Origin: Dryomyza anilis | Lineage: Eukaryota; Arthropoda; Insecta; Diptera; Dryomyzidae | DNA length: 64,000 nucleotides | Assembly (NCBI GenBank): GCA_951804985.1 | Contig: OX638130.1 | Location: forward strand, 126,927,593-126,991,592 | Direction: 5' to 3' | Part shown: piece after piece, positions 34,831-48,269 of the stretch | Layout of the letters: the number at the start of each line of letters is the position of its first letter | Position numbering within the stretch: the stretch's first letter is position 1 | The notes under the pieces: generated by a model | The model's input: only the letters and a program-made list of their open reading frames with translations | What the model was told of the DNA's origin: nothing | Database searches by the model: none | Made by a program: the position numbers and the translations under genes

Positions 34831-36110
34831 CAACGGAGATCCCTTCAACTGCATTCACTTTGATCATAAAATTCATTATGAAATTTTAACAAGTGTCTGC
34901 GGCTAATTTGCACAAGACCAAACAGAGTGGCAACCTTTGTAAATGGTGGCAGCACTTGTCAATTTTCAAATGACGGCGTTACAATAATTGCAAGTGGCGG
35001 AGAAGCGCAAACAACGTAGTAGTCAAAGCAGCAAAAGTGCCTGCGGCAACTTAAGACAAAAAGCGCAAAATAAGAAGGAGCAGCCGCAGCAACAGCATGT
35101 TGCACATTTTGATGGCAACAGCAACGACAGCGGCTGCAACTAAGCGCATTAGTTGGTGGCCTGCATATTTTATGCGTTTACGTTGTGGCTGATTTTGCAA
35201 ACACTTTTTCTTTGTCTCCACTTCTTTTTTATCCTTTTCTGCTTCACCTTCTTTATTATATTTCGTTGTCTTCTTCTTCTTCGTTTAGTTTTTCATATTT
35301 TTAATAACAAGTTGTACCGTGCAGTAGCTGTAGCAGCAGCAACATCTCAATGGAATTCTGCCAAAAGTGAATTAAATATGGCTGTTTCCTGCCGGCGCTT
35401 AAGCGTCGCTTTCCTGTTGTTCTTGCTGCCATTTGTGTGCTGCGCTACGCTGCTGCATCTTCTCGAAGACAAAATTAAATTCAAATGCAAAAGATGCAGA
35501 AAAAAAATGCAAAAATTCAAAAAGTGCAAAAGCTGCTGCTGCTCAAGATGCAAACAAGCTGCAGATCTGCGCCCCTTTTAGTCGACTTCCGTCGAAAGCC
35601 ATTTCCGTTTCCCGTTCGGTTTGTCTCAGTGTTTGTGCGACTTCGCTTTTGCTACTTTGCTGCCTTCGCCACTCGGGATATTCGTACGTAGTTTCCCTTC
35701 GTCCTTTCGTCCTTCCGCTGCATTTTGTAACGTATGCTAAGCAAATAACAAGCGATACCGTCGTTTGCCAAGTGTGGGAATAAATTACAATGTTTCGAGT
35801 ATCAGTTTCCCTGTGTGTCTGAGGGAGACGGCAATCAGTGCAAGCGAGACAATTTGATTTACTTTGTTTACACAACGCTTTCTGGGTCGTTCGTGGAACA
35901 TTTAATTGTCGCTGTCTGTCATTCGAGCATGGGTCGCAGTCTCCAATTGCAGTGGCAATTGCTAAAATTGGAATGAAAGCTTTTGAGCATTTTCACACCG
36001 ATTGTAGATTATTTTAGATTTGTTTTTTAAATCACGACTAACCGTTTTAAGTCACTTTAATTTATTTGCATTTTTCAGAAATAAATTTATAAAAAAAATA
36101 TATATCAATT
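34831..36110. other. Higher-complexity spacer between satellite blocks
   Basis: Less AT-rich than its flanks, with GCAGCAGCAACA tracts. It holds the small candidate frame at 35378-35581. No other feature. Confidence 0.4.
35378..35581 (+). CDS. Doubtful small ORF with signal-like N-terminus
   Basis: A 67-codon frame starts MAVSCRRLSVAFLLFLLPFV, then CCATLLHLLEDKIKFK and a Lys/Cys-rich tail with CKRCRKKMQKFKKCKSCCCS. A hydrophobic leader followed by a basic, cysteine-rich stretch is the layout of a small secreted peptide. However, the tail comes from AAAATGCAAAAA-type repeats and the frame is open far upstream of the ATG. It is probably chance and is given only because of that layout. Confidence 0.15.
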   Translation: MAVSCRRLSVAFLLFLLPFVCCATLLHLLEDKIKFKCKRCRKKMQKFKKCKSCCCSRCKQAADLRPF

Positions 36111-36114
36111 TTGG

Positions 36115-36290
36115 AACATATTTAGAAACTATTTTGAGGATTCATTTATGGAATTTTTTATGAACCAATTTTTGAAATATTTAATCGACTATTTTGAGGA
36201 AAAATTTTGAAACTATTTTTGGAACTCTTTTGAATTTTGTTGTTGATGATTTTATGTAGTATTTTGCCAATAAATTTGTCGATTGTTTTT
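36115..36290 (+). repeat. Small remnant of the 12-bp satellite
   Basis: Diverged ACTATTTTGAGGA-type units, an outlier between the two main blocks. Confidence 0.5.
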
Positions 36291-37119
36291 TGGATTTAAA
36301 GAAAAGTTATGATATATTTTTTATTATGCAATTTATATTCACTAACATATTAAATTCAGTTGATTTTTATATGTATTAATGTTTATTTCTATTTTGACGC
36401 ATATTTGTTGAAATTCTTCAAATATTTAACACCCTCAATACAAAACTATTGCCCGCTCAAAGTGCACTAAATACGCCACACCGTCCACAAATAAATGAAA
36501 ATGCATTTCCCGGCATAATTAATAAATGCATTGATTCGTTTATGTGCGCATTTATTCATTTATTTATTTGCTTTAATTGATGCGACTGCATATTTCATGG
36601 TCAGCATGTTGCTGGACATCGTCATCGTGTTGCCCACTAAAAAATGTTATAAATATTTTGCTGATATGAATTAATATTGTGTTCATGGCGCTTATTAAAT
36701 TATCAATTATTATGACACAGTACTGCGTACTAATGAATCAGTGGATGCATTTTATAGTATTTATTTAATACATTTATGTCAACTCAAATTGCTTTTAATA
36801 ATATTTCAAATTGTTTTAGTAATTAGCGATATTGCTGTGCTGCATTTTAATAACAATTAGAAAAATTCGGAAAATTTAATTGTGTTTAAATTAAATTTAA
36901 ACTCGAAATATCGTCGTTGTAGAACGAAAAGTCACCAAATACATTTTCAAAATGCCAAATATTCATTTACAAAAATCTTTATATATCTGTCAATTTTTAA
37001 ACGATGATCTCAATTTTTTTTACCACATGATAAGAAAATGTAAATCTATCAATTGATATTTCAACTTTAAAAATGCATCAATTACTTTTTATAATATTAA
37101 TCAACAAACTCGAAATTAA
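36291..37119. other. AT-rich spacer
   Basis: Nothing recognised. Confidence 0.4.
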
Positions 37120-38480
37120 AATTTTTTTCGAATATTTTGTATATTATTTTGTATTTTATTTTGTGGATTATTTTGTGGACTCTTTTGTACTCAATATTGT
37201 GGAAAATTCTATGCATCTTTTTGTGAACAATTTTGTGTACTGTGTTTGGATACATTTTGTGGACCATTTTGTGGATTATTTATTGAATTACATTGTGAAC
37301 TTTTTTGTCGATTATTTAGTGGACTATTTTATGATAATGTATGTGGTCTATTATGTGGTCTATTATGTGGTCTATTATGTGAAATTTTTAAATTTTTCAT
37401 TGTTTACGTTTTAGATCATTTTGTGACTATATTGTGGATTATTATGTGAATTATTTTGTGGATTATGTATTAGAATATTTGGTGAACTATTTGGTCACAT
37501 ATTTTGTGTAGAATTTTGTGAAGACTATTATGAACTAGTTTATGATATATTTTTGAAGTATTTTGAATAACTTTGAGCAATTTTTTTTACGATTTTATTG
37601 AATATTTTTTGAATTATTTTATTGATTATATAGTAGAATATTTTGTGAACTATATTATGAAACGTTTTATAGATCATTTTGTAAATCATTTTGTGTACAA
37701 TTTTTTGGATTACTTTATGCTTTATTTTGTGGATCAGTTAGAATACTATTTTGTGTACTATTTTTTTGAGTGTTTTGATTATTTTGTTTATTATTTCGTG
37801 GATCATTTGTGGACCACTTTGTGGACCACTTCGTGGACTATATTGTGGATTATTTTGTAGACTATTTTGTGAACTTTTTTGAGAACTATTTTAAGGACTA
37901 TTTTTTGAAGTAGTTTGATTACTATTTTGTAGTTTTTTAGTGTACTAAATTTTGGATTACTTTGAGCGTTTCTGTGAACAATTTATTGACTTTTTCGTGG
38001 ACTATTTTGTTGATTACTTTATAATTTTTATTATTGTTTATTTTGTGGATTACTTTGTAGACTATTTCGTGGAACATTTTGTGAACTATTTTGTGGATTA
38101 TTTTATGTGTTTTTTCATTACAGTTTTATAGATTTTTTTTGATAGCTATTTGTAAGAGTGTTTTGGGTACATTTTAAAAAATATTTTTTAACTATTTTGA
38201 GCACGATTTTGAAGAACATTTTTTTGGATTATTTTGTGGACCATTTTGTGGTTTATATTATAGTTTATTTGATAAGCTATATTGTGGACTGTTTTCTGGA
38301 ATATTCTGCGGACGATTTTGAGGTATTTCTTTGCAGTTTTGTAAAATAGTTACATAGCTTTTCTCTAAAGTATTTTGTTTTGTGAATTTATTTTAAAATG
38401 ATTTGTGTATTTACAATCTTACGATCTTATTTTTTAATTATTTTGTGAGCCATTTTTCTAGACTTTTTTTTAGTTATTTG
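37120..38480 (+). repeat. 12-bp satellite, TTTTGTGGACTA type, block 2
   Basis: Same unit and same strand as block 1 but more diverged. A local triplication of GTGGTCTATTAT occurs at about 37343-37380. Open frames here are repeat artefacts. Confidence 0.85.
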
Positions 38481-38636
38481 GACTATTTACAGGTAAATTA
38501 CAAAATTACACATTAAAAAAAAAAGAAATCATTTTAATAAATTTTTCGCTAAACATTTTTTTTATATAAATTGAGTTTTTCACTTAAATTTAAATGTTTG
38601 ATAAGAAAAACTTTATAAACAAAAGTTTTATCAAAA

Positions 38637-38637
38637 A

Positions 38638-38691
<54 letters not shown>
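38637..38691 (+). repeat. (AAAT)n microsatellite
   Basis: About 14 perfect AAAT units, likely length-polymorphic. Confidence 0.95.
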
Positions 38692-38692
<1 letters not shown>

Positions 38693-40259
38693 GTAAAAAT
38701 CTAATTTTCAAAAAATAAAAAAAAGTTTCACTAATAGTTTAAATTTTAATTCAAAATTCAAAACTAAAATGTTCACTTTTTTCTTATTTTATATAAAAAA
38801 AATATAACTTTTCTTATATATTCCACATCAAATTTAACTCTTTTAAATTTTAATTTAAACATTTTGATTTACAAATTTTAATTAAAAAAAAAAATAAATA
38901 TATAAATAATTTATTTTTTATTTTAATTTATTTTTTTTAACACTATTTTTTTGTAGACTGTTTTAAGTCACCTTATTTAGTGAATTATTTTTTGTATAAA
39001 ATAGATTTTGGTTTTCTTTACATTTGATATAATTTATTAAATATGACGAATTTTACTGAAATACCTTAATGATTTTATTCTAATTATTTTTATGTATTAT
39101 AATTCATACTCTTTAAGGTACAAAATAGCATTGTAAAAAAAATGTTAAATGCACTTCACGCGTCTACTTGGAGCATCACAACTATTGACACAGCACTGCG
39201 TATACGCAACATTTAATTGCAACACGACTTCCAACTTCCGACTGTCGCTGTTTGTTGTTTTAAACTTTTATTTGGTTGCGACTACCAAAGCATTTTGTGG
39301 TGCTGTGCACGGACATATCTTATATTTTAAATACAAAAATCAACAAACGGACGAAAACAAGCCGGACACTAAATAAACAGAACACGTAAGGTGGACTGGC
39401 AGGCAGTCTGTCGTCGGTCGACTGTAGTCACTGAAAACAGTGACACCTTTTCAAGTCAACAAAAATCTACCCAACGGTAGTCGAAAAATGTTCGTGCAGT
39501 ATTCGGGCAGTGTTTTTGATCCTGTCGTGCCGACGAGTAGCGTCTGCTGATGCGACACTAAATAAATATTTATGTTGCAGACGCGTGAGAGTAGCTGTCA
39601 ATGGCAGGGATGCTGATAATGAAAGGGACTGCGTGTAGAGAAACAAGAGAAGCAGGGGGGGAGAAAAAGGCAAAGGTTCGCCGAAGGTGATAACGGTTTT
39701 AAACACGTGCGCGCCTCTCAATGATTAGCATTTTAATGAGTAACAAATGAGCGACAAACAACGGCGAGTCCTTTAGGCAAATTGGAGTCCTTTAAGCACA
39801 GCTGCTAAGTGCAAACTTAAACAGAAACAAACAAAACAAACAAAAACAAAATAAACTCTATAGAAAATAAACAAAAAATATAAAAGCAACAACAGCTTCA
39901 AGTTGCCGAACAACTTTAACACTTGAGCTCGTAATTTTCTGCCTCAATGGCGGTGCCGCACACCTTGTGCAGGTGGCAACGCGGCAATTGCAACAACAAC
40001 AACAACGAGAATTGAAACAATAGCAAAAACAATGGCAAGGAGCAACAACAAATAAAGTACTACTCGACTGCCGGCGGCCGCACTTTATCAGCTACTTGAA
40101 TTCGCGCATTTCCGCCACACAAATCGCGTTTCCGTTTCCGCCTGATTTTATTTATTTTTATTTTTATTTTTATTTCGAGTGCAGACGGTTTTGTGGTTTA
40201 TACACATTGTTTTAAGAAAAATAAACTGCACACAAATAGAGGAGGTTGTAGAGCTATAA
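38692..40259. other. Spacer, more complex from 39140
   Basis: AT-rich to 39120, then mixed composition to 40190 with short frames on both strands (for example 39721-39467 minus). No domain or splice-linked exon recognised. (CAA)n at about 39990. Confidence 0.4.
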
Positions 40260-41830
40260 GAAGGAGAAAAACTACAAAAAGGAAATAAAAGTAGAATAAG
40301 TAGAAAAATGAGAAAAAGTATAAACAGAAAAAATAAAACTATAGGTAAACGTATAAAATAATAGATAAAGTAGAAAAATATGAAAAATCAAATAATTTAA
40401 ATATAATATTTTGTTTGCTTAAAAAATTTATAAATAAATATAAAAAAGAAAGCAAAAAACAAAAAAAAAAAAGAAAAATTAAAAGTAAAAAGGAATAGAG
40501 CATACATATAAAAAGAAGAAAACGAAAAAAGGTAGAAAAAGAAAAAAAAATAAAAAAAGTAGAAAAAGTAGAAAAAGAAGAAAAAGTAGCAAAAGTAGAA
40601 AAAGTAGAAAAAGTAGCAAAAGTAGAAAAAGTAGAAAAGGTAAAAAAAGTACTAAAGGCAGAAAAAGAAAAAAGTAGCAAATGAGAAAAGGTAGAAAAAG
40701 AAAAACCTAAGAAATCTTTTTAAAAGAAAAAAAGTTGAGAAAGTAAAAAATATAAAAAAAATATGAAAAATCAGAAAATAGAATAAATATGTATTTTTTT
40801 ATTACTTATATAAAATATACAAAATATTAAAATGAAAAGTAGAAGAATAAGAAAAGAAAAAACAGTAAAAGTAAAATAGAGAACAAATAAAAATAAGAAA
40901 AGAAAGAAAAAGTATAAAAAAGAAAAAGTAGAATTTTTCTATTTCTATAAAAAAAAAGAAAAAAAGGACGAAAAAGAAAAAAAAAGAAGAAAAAGAGGAC
41001 AGAAAAGAAAAAGAAGAAATTGCGAAATAGAAAAAATAATAAGATAGAAAAATAAAAAAATAAAAAAATCATATTTATAAGGAAAAAAATATAAAAAAAA
41101 AACTACAAAAACAATGAAAAACAAAAATGAGAAAAGATAAAAAAAGCAGAAATTGTAACAGAGGAGGAAAACGTATAAAAAGAAAACAATAACAAAAAAA
41201 ATATGAGAAAAAGAAGAAAGAGTAGAAAAAAAGATAAGGAAAAAAAAGTAGAAAAAGAAGAAAAAGAAGAAAAAGAGGAATAAGAAGAAGAAGAAGAAAA
41301 ATAAGAAGAAGAAGAAGAAGAAGAAGAAGAAAAAGAAGAAAAATAAGAAAAATAAGAAAAATAAGAAAAAGAAGAAAAAGAAGAAAAAGAAGAAAAAGAA
41401 GAAAAAGAAGAAAAAGTAGAAAAAGAAGAAATGTAGAAAAAGAAATATAAGAAGAAAAAGATGAAACGACGAAAAAGAAGAAAACGAAGAAAGAAAAAGA
41501 AGAAGAAGAAGAAGAAGAAGAAGAAGAAAAAAAATATATAGAAAAATAAGAAAATTCTCAAATATATGAAAAAGCAAGTTAGAAAAAACAAAGAAAAAAG
41601 TAGAAAAGAAAGAAAAAATCAGAAAATATAAAAATGAATAAAACGATAATAGAAAAAAAGGAAGAACAGAAATAAAAGAAGAAAGAAGATAAAAAATAAA
41701 AAGCAGAAAATATTTTACATTTTGACGAAAACGATAAATAAAAAGAAGAAAAGGCAGAAAACTTATAAAAAGAAGAAAAATTAAAAAAAAAAGTAAAAGT
41801 AGAAAAGACAAAATTAATACAAAGAATAAA
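40260..41830 (+). repeat. 1.6-kb polypurine tract, (AAAAGTAGAAAAAGAAGA)n
   Basis: Nearly all A/G on the plus strand, built from AAAAAGTAGAAAAAGAAG and AGAAGAAGAAG units, with scattered single pyrimidines. Minus-strand frames here are Phe/Ser/Leu homopolymers (one over 400 codons) and not genes. Extreme strand asymmetry of this length may adopt triplex structure. Confidence 0.9.
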
Positions 41831-42779
41831 TAATAGAAAAAGTATAAAAATATAAAAAAAATAAATAAAAAATGGTGAATAAAATTAAATACGAAAACAA
41901 AGAAAAAATATTTGTGAAAGACGATAAAACAAATAGCATCCACCGAGGAACTACATGAATTTGAAACGCCAGCGGATACGTGCTGCGAAGGTGTGAAGGA
42001 CCACTTGAAGCAATACGTTTGAGACGTCGCCGCGTTCGAGCCAAAAATACGGTACAAAGTATAAAGTGCGAGACGTGCATGGTTAAGAAAAGTATGCAGT
42101 ATCTTTAGCTGCAGAAAATGTTCGAAAGTATGAAGAAGATGCCGAAGATAAAAAGGACCTTCAAAGGAAGAGAACTCTTTCAAAGGCGCTGCTTGTTTGT
42201 TTCCGGTGTCGAACACTTGTTCGCGGAGCAACCAACAAGCAGTGGGAAAACGAGCAAAAGGATGCTGTTGTTATTTTTTGTATTACTTTTTTTATAATAG
42301 TTGTTTTACTATTTTTGTTAGTTCATATTTATTTTCTTGTGTGTTTTTGCTTATTATATGCGAATTAAGTAAGATAGAAAACACTAAACAAAGTTAAGAA
42401 GAAGAAAACTTTGCTATTTCCACAAGAGTGCCTTGAGGTATGTTGCAGTTTTTTTCCGATTTGCTGGTAGATGGTGCTGCTTTCTATAATTTAGCTAGCA
42501 TAAATAGTAAATAATTGGTAACGTTGAATAAGAAAGAAGAAACAGTTTAAGGAAAGAATAAGAAAATGATTAAGGAAAAGAAGAAGATGACTAAGAAAAA
42601 GTATAAGAAGAAGAAGAGAACAATTAGAAAAAAATACATACCTATGGAATGTAATACTTGATATTTTCAGTTGGGACATTTTAATATTTTTGTAATGAAT
42701 CCAGTAAAAAAAAGCTGAACATAAATATCCTACATACTTGAACAATGTGTACAAAGTGTATAATATTTTATTTATTTAT
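41831..42779. other. Spacer with residual purine tracts
   Basis: A complex 240-bp stretch (41940-42260) separates the main purine tract from smaller AAGAAGAAG runs (42530-42630). No gene. Confidence 0.4.
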
Positions 42780-43080
42780 AATTACATTTTTTTATTAATA
42801 AAAAGTTATATTTATAAAAAAAAAAATATTTAATTTTTTTTTTCGATACATTTTTATTTTTTTATTTTTTTTTTAATTTTTTTATTTTTTTTTTAATTTT
42901 TTTATTTTTCGAATAAATTTTATTTTTTTTGAAAAAAAATTTTTTTAGAACCATTTTTTTTCGAAAAAAATGGTTTCGGCTAATTTTTTTTTTGGAAAAA
43001 TAATTTTTAAATAAAATTTTTAAAACAATTTTTTTCGAATTATTTCCTAAATTTTTTTTTTTCAATTTCGTAAAAAATAT
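42780..43080. repeat. T-rich low-complexity tract
   Basis: Runs of TTTTTTATTTTTT and TTTTTTTCGAAAAAAA; simple sequence only. Confidence 0.8.
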
Positions 43081-44449
43081 ATTAAAATATATTACGAAGA
43101 AATTCAAATATGACGATTCAAAATTCATTGTATTGAATATTTCGCTCTTCACTATGATGTTCGATAGTGCGAATAATTTTATAGTTATATAATGAATATA
43201 TTCATCAATATGTCATTTAATGAACGATAGTGATGAATCTGGTAGTTGTCGAAAAAATTCATAATAGTTATGAATAAATTCATCATATTGAAGAACCTAT
43301 TATCTATTTATTTAGACGTGTTTAGTAGAATTATTATATTTAAATAATTCATAATTCACCTTTTGTCAGATTCCATATATCTTTAGTGCTGCTTCACAAA
43401 TGAAATTGAATTTATAATATATTGCAGAGTCTCACAGTCGCATTTGAGAATCCTCGTTGATAGACGCCCTCAAAGTTTGATACAATTGTAGTTTTCATCT
43501 AGTTGCAAACACACAAATGTATCCTACAAAACTTTAAAAATTTTAACAATTTATATTTATTTTAAATAGCTTCAAACAAAAGACTTTCCGACTGGCATAT
43601 CGATACTACAGATTTTGGGTTATGGTCATAATTGTGTAATTTTTGTTTATTTTTTATTAAAGAAAATCGATTTGTGAAAGCTACAAAAAAATCATCGAAT
43701 TGAAATTCGAATACAATATCCATTGGAAGTTAAAATATGATATATAAATATTTAAAAATTTGCTGTTTTTAGAAAATCATATATTTTCAATTCAACGTTT
43801 ATTATCAAATTATTTTCTCGTTGTATAGTTCAATACAAGGAGACCCATTAAGTATATAGAGCAACTCAAAAGTACAAAGTCAGTTAAAAGGTAAAGATAA
43901 AATTAATATAGTAAAAATGTAAGTTAAGTGAAGTGAATTTGTAAATAATCAAACCAATAGCATTATGTGGTGATAGTGATGAATTTTTCGTTTCTCTTTT
44001 CATAACTCTTTACATATTTTTTCATTTTATTTTTGGAAATATGCGATAGAGACAGAATTCGCTTTACCAACTTGGCTGCAATTATTTTTTAGCTTCTTTT
44101 GATGTACCTACTTCGACTTGTACTTTGAGTTTCTTTGTAAATACTAAATAAGCTGATTATAAAGAAAAGGTAAAGAAACTATGTAGTTAAAAGCATATTA
44201 AAACTGAAGAATTTGCTCGGAGGTGTACTTGAATTAAATTTGTTACTTATTTATGAAAAAAATTATGAAATTTGTATAAAAATAGACAAAACTCAATGAT
44301 GATTTTAAAGAAATATTCAGAAATAAAAGAAATTTAATAAACCAGCATGTATCAACATCCGATGAAATATGTAAAACAATTTCAACTAATTTTACGATGT
44401 TCCAATAAACGATTTTAAAATTCAAAAATATATATGTTCCACCGAATTC
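43081..44449. other. AT-rich spacer
   Basis: No gene. Short ATTCATCA/TGATGAAT repeats near 43140-43290 form a weak local inverted pattern. Confidence 0.4.
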
Positions 44450-44637
44450 GAACCATGTCAGTCTAATGTAGCGAATAAAATTTGCCAGATAGGGTAGGGT
44501 CTGGAAGGAATGATTGGCTATATATGGACGGGATTGTACAAAGGGGCGTGGCACCTCCGATACAGCCTAAACTTTCAAACCGATATAACTTGGCACTTAC
44601 AGCAGCTACAAAGATGAAAAAAAATACTCAAATACAA

Positions 44638-44955
44638 AAATTCACCACACTAAAACTCACCACACTAAAACTCACTACACTAAAATTCACTACACTAAAA
44701 CTCACCACACTAAAACTCACCACACTAAAATTCACCACACTGAAATTCACCACACTATAACTCACCACACTAAAACTCACCACTCTAAAATTCACCACAC
44801 TAAAACTCACCACACTAAAACTCACCACACTTAAACTTACCACAATTAAATTCACCACACTAAAATTTACCACACTGAAATTTACCACACTAAAATTCAC
44901 TACACTTAAATTCACCACACTGAAATTCACCACACTAAAACTCACCACACCTAAA
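44638..44955 (+). repeat. 15-bp minisatellite A, CACCACACTAAAACT
   Basis: About 21 copies of CACCACACTAAAACT, or variants with AAAATT or a GAAATT change. The 15-bp period is free of stops in several frames, giving spurious Thr-Leu-Lys and Ser-Val-Val-Asn repeats. Confidence 0.95.
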
Positions 44956-45170
44956 CTACTGGGAATAACAACGGGGAAGAATTCTACGGGAAAGAATTCC
45001 ACCGGGAAGATTTCTACCGAGAAGAATTCTACGGGAAAGCATTCTATAGGGAAGAATTAACGGGGAAAATTTCTACTGGGAAAATTCTACGGGAAAGCAT
45101 TTTATAGGGAAGAATTTACGGGAAAGATTTCTATTGGGAAAATTCTACGGGAAAGCACAGTCTGAGAAAG
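44956..45170 (+). repeat. Minisatellite B, GGGAAGAATTCTAC
   Basis: Degenerate repeats of CTACGGGAAAGAATT and CTACCGGGAAGAATT directly follow minisatellite A. The same A-then-B order occurs at 61.5-61.86 kb. Confidence 0.85.
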
Positions 45171-45295
45171 AATTGTCTATGAGAAAAGCTGTTTTAGCGA
45201 AGAATTATTTTTGTTTTGTTTACTATATTAATAAAATTGCTCCATATCCTTGCATTCACAAACTCTTTGTACGAGTCGTGCACGGGTCCAGCTAG

Positions 45296-46549
45296 TTTTT
45301 AATATATAGTATTTCTTCCGTGCTCAGCTTCAAAATATAAATATGTGAATCTATTTATATAAAAAGTCTTTAGATTCATCAACAAAGTACTAAATAGGAA
45401 ACCATATAAATATGTTTATAAAATTCAAAAAAAAATCCTTTATTTATCGATTTCATTATTCAAAAAACCCCAAAATTAAATAGTTTAGTATAGAAAAACA
45501 ACATAAATACCATATAATATTACAATAAAAACTGATTTAAATTACCATTTTTATTACATTTCACCCTTGGTTCTATTCGTGACAAGTGTTATAAACTAAT
45601 TCAAACTTTTAAGTGGTTTATTTATTACATTTAGAGTATCTTTGCCACCCCTCTTGCTGTTTACATTACAAATATTTCTCTTGTTTAGTATGCCAAAAAC
45701 TACGCAACAGTCAATTGAAAAGTTTTCGCACACCCTTCCGCAATTAGCGCCATATCGCCCCCTGCCATTTCATGCGCCCACAATCAAAGTTTTGTAATTT
45801 TGGCAGCTATCCCCTGATTTGTGTACGAAAACTATGTCCAAGCCCAATAAAAATAAATAAGTCACAGAGATTATGATGGGCAGCAGAAATGTCTGCAATT
45901 ACTTTTAATAATGGACAGATGGACGGACAGTGAAATGGTCAGTTAGTAAGACTTAGTGATTGTCGCCCCCCTCCAAATACCGTCGGTCATCCTATTTATA
46001 GTGAGTGAAATCTCTGCTCTTTTGGTCCGTTGTACACTCTGGGGGTCGACGATGTAATCGACGCTAGTGTCGGTCGCATCACGTTGTCAGCAACATCGTC
46101 GTCGTCGCAGTCGTCGTGTGTACCACGGTGTACCCTCGGGGGCATTTGCGGCTATTATTAATGTGTAATGCGTAATTTTATTTGCCTCACACTGGTTTTT
46201 CTAATGTTTTGCTTTTGTTGACGATTTGTTGGCGGTTAATATGTGTAAATTGCCCTCAAGGGAGTGGCCATTAAGTTGTTTTACTAAAACCCTTTTTTCT
46301 ACTATATATTCCTGAAACAATCTGTATACTTTTAGTTATTTAGTACACTTTGTAACATTTGTTAAAATAGTATTTTTTACTACTTTTGAAATTAATATTT
46401 CTATTATACTTGCTACTTCTTTTTACACACCAAGTTTTGATTATTTTTCTCACAGTTTTTTAAAGTTTTTTTTTTTGTTTTTTTATTTTTTTTACTACAT
46501 TTTCTACTACTTTTAGTACTACCTTTTCATAATTTTCAGATTTTCATTA
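45296..46549. other. Spacer, nothing recognised
   Basis: AT-rich to 45640. A more complex segment with a GTCGTCGTCGCAGTCGTCG run lies near 46095, then T-rich sequence follows. No supported gene. Confidence 0.4.
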
Positions 46550-47250
46550 AAAATCATTTCATTTATTTTAAATGTAAATTGTCGCTCATAATTTAATTTT
46601 TCCGTCAAAATTAATTTGTTTTATTCATTATTAAAATGTTCACTCAAAATATTTTTTTTGTCCTTAAAATATAATTTTTTACTCAAAATTTATTTTTTTC
46701 ACTCAATATTTAATTTTTTCACTCAAAATTTCATTTTACACAAAAAAAAAATTTGAATTAATTTTAAATTAAATTTTCAATTAAAATTAATTTTTGTTCA
46801 AAATTTAATTTTTCACTCAAAATTTAATTTGCACTCATGATTAAATTTCTCACTCAAAATTCCATTTTCCACTCCAAAATAAATTTCTGATTTTAAAATT
46901 TTATTTTTCACTCAAAATAAATGTTTCACTCAAAATTTAATTGTTCACTCAAAATTAAATTTTTCAATCAATTTTATATTTTCACTCAAAATTAAATTTT
47001 TCACTCAAAATGATATTTTGACTCAAAATTAAATTTTTCATTAAACAATTAAAATTTTTCAATAAAAAATCAAAAATTTTCACTACAAAAATCAAAATTT
47101 CACTCAAAATTCAATTTCGCAATAAAAATATAAAAAAAAACATAATTTAATTTTTCACTCATATTTATTTTTTTTATTCAAAATTCAATTCTTCACTAAA
47201 AAGAAAAATGTTCACACAAAATTTAATTTTTCGCTCAAAATAAAATTTTT
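46550..47250 (-). repeat. 19-bp satellite array, GAGTGAAAA subtype, reversed
   Basis: Degenerate copies of TTTTTCACTCAAAATTAAA, the reverse complement of the unit at the left window edge. Confidence 0.85.
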
Positions 47251-48269
47251 CTTTCAAAAAATATATACTTAAAATTTTATTTCTCAACAAATTTTTTCAA
47301 TATTTTCTGCAGTATTTTATAATAAATTTTTACTATTTCTAAAATTTCTTCTACAACCATTTTGCTACCTCGACCAACTGACATCCGGCTCCTGCGATCA
47401 CAGCACAGCATAGCAGTGGCAACTTCAATTAAAAAACTACAAACTGCTGACATGCGAAATTTTTGACACGATGGCGTACGTGGCGCCAAACGTCCTCGTC
47501 CGTGTCCGCGTCACACCGGAAATGGAAGTGAAAAGTAGAACTGCATGAGAAATGACAAAATCCACCCACAGACACAGAAACACAGAGTGTTTATTATGGC
47601 GATTCAAGCGAAAGGCTGCAAGGTTTCTTTTCCGACAAACTTTTGGTCAGATGTTAGGTGAGTCCGTCGGTCTGTCTTTCAGTCACTTTTAGCTCGCATG
47701 TCACTGCGCTTTAGCATGATGTATTACTCGGCGCTCAGCGGAGCACGGCAGGACGACATCGCAGGACGTTGCCTGTGCTGCTGACGGAAGTCGCAGCCAA
47801 ATAGAAATCGTGAGCGCAAAATTGAAAAATCCGTAGAGACCAAAATTCATGTGAAACGTGTAAAAATCAACAAAAAGTCTAAAAGTTCCAGTTGTATTTG
47901 AAGAAATTGCACCCGTTGGAGGTGTGCACAAAAAATGAGCTGTCGTTGGCGTCATTTTTCATTCGAATTTTCGTTGCACTTGCGGCATTTCTCGGAACAT
48001 TCATTGGGCCAGAGGCGTTCGAGCCATGAAAAATGAGGATCAGAATGGTGAGATGTAACAAACCCAACTTGGAGGCAGAATAAATGATTGGCTCTTAACA
48101 CATGAGAAATCGACTCATGCCTTGAGTTGCTAACAGAGAGCTGTCGATAGAGCGATAATGGAGTTATTTATCAAATAAACAGAAAATAAAAATATGTATT
48201 TCTAGATGTAGCTTAAAAACTGAATATTCATGAAAATACAATTGAAAATTTATTTACTATAATTAGTTT
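47251..48269. other. Complex spacer between satellite arrays
   Basis: Mixed composition with short minus-strand frames (47489-47277, 47955-47701) that show no domain. No gene called. Confidence 0.4.

Larger units (their letters stand above)
44450..45295 (+). mobile_element. Possible Helitron-like element carrying minisatellites
   Basis: The right end reads GTGCACGGGTCCAGCTAG followed by T, which is the CTAG-T ending used by Helitrons, with a small ACGAGTCGT palindrome before it. A GGGCGTGGCACCTCCGATAC segment lies at the left part. Central tandem repeats, as here, are common in non-autonomous Helitron relatives. The left end (expected TC after A) is not resolved, so the call is tentative. 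Confidence 0.35.

Noticed and set aside
40945..42231. 428-codon minus-strand open frame
   Set aside because: Mostly Phe homopolymer from the polypurine tract; no start context, domain or splice logic.
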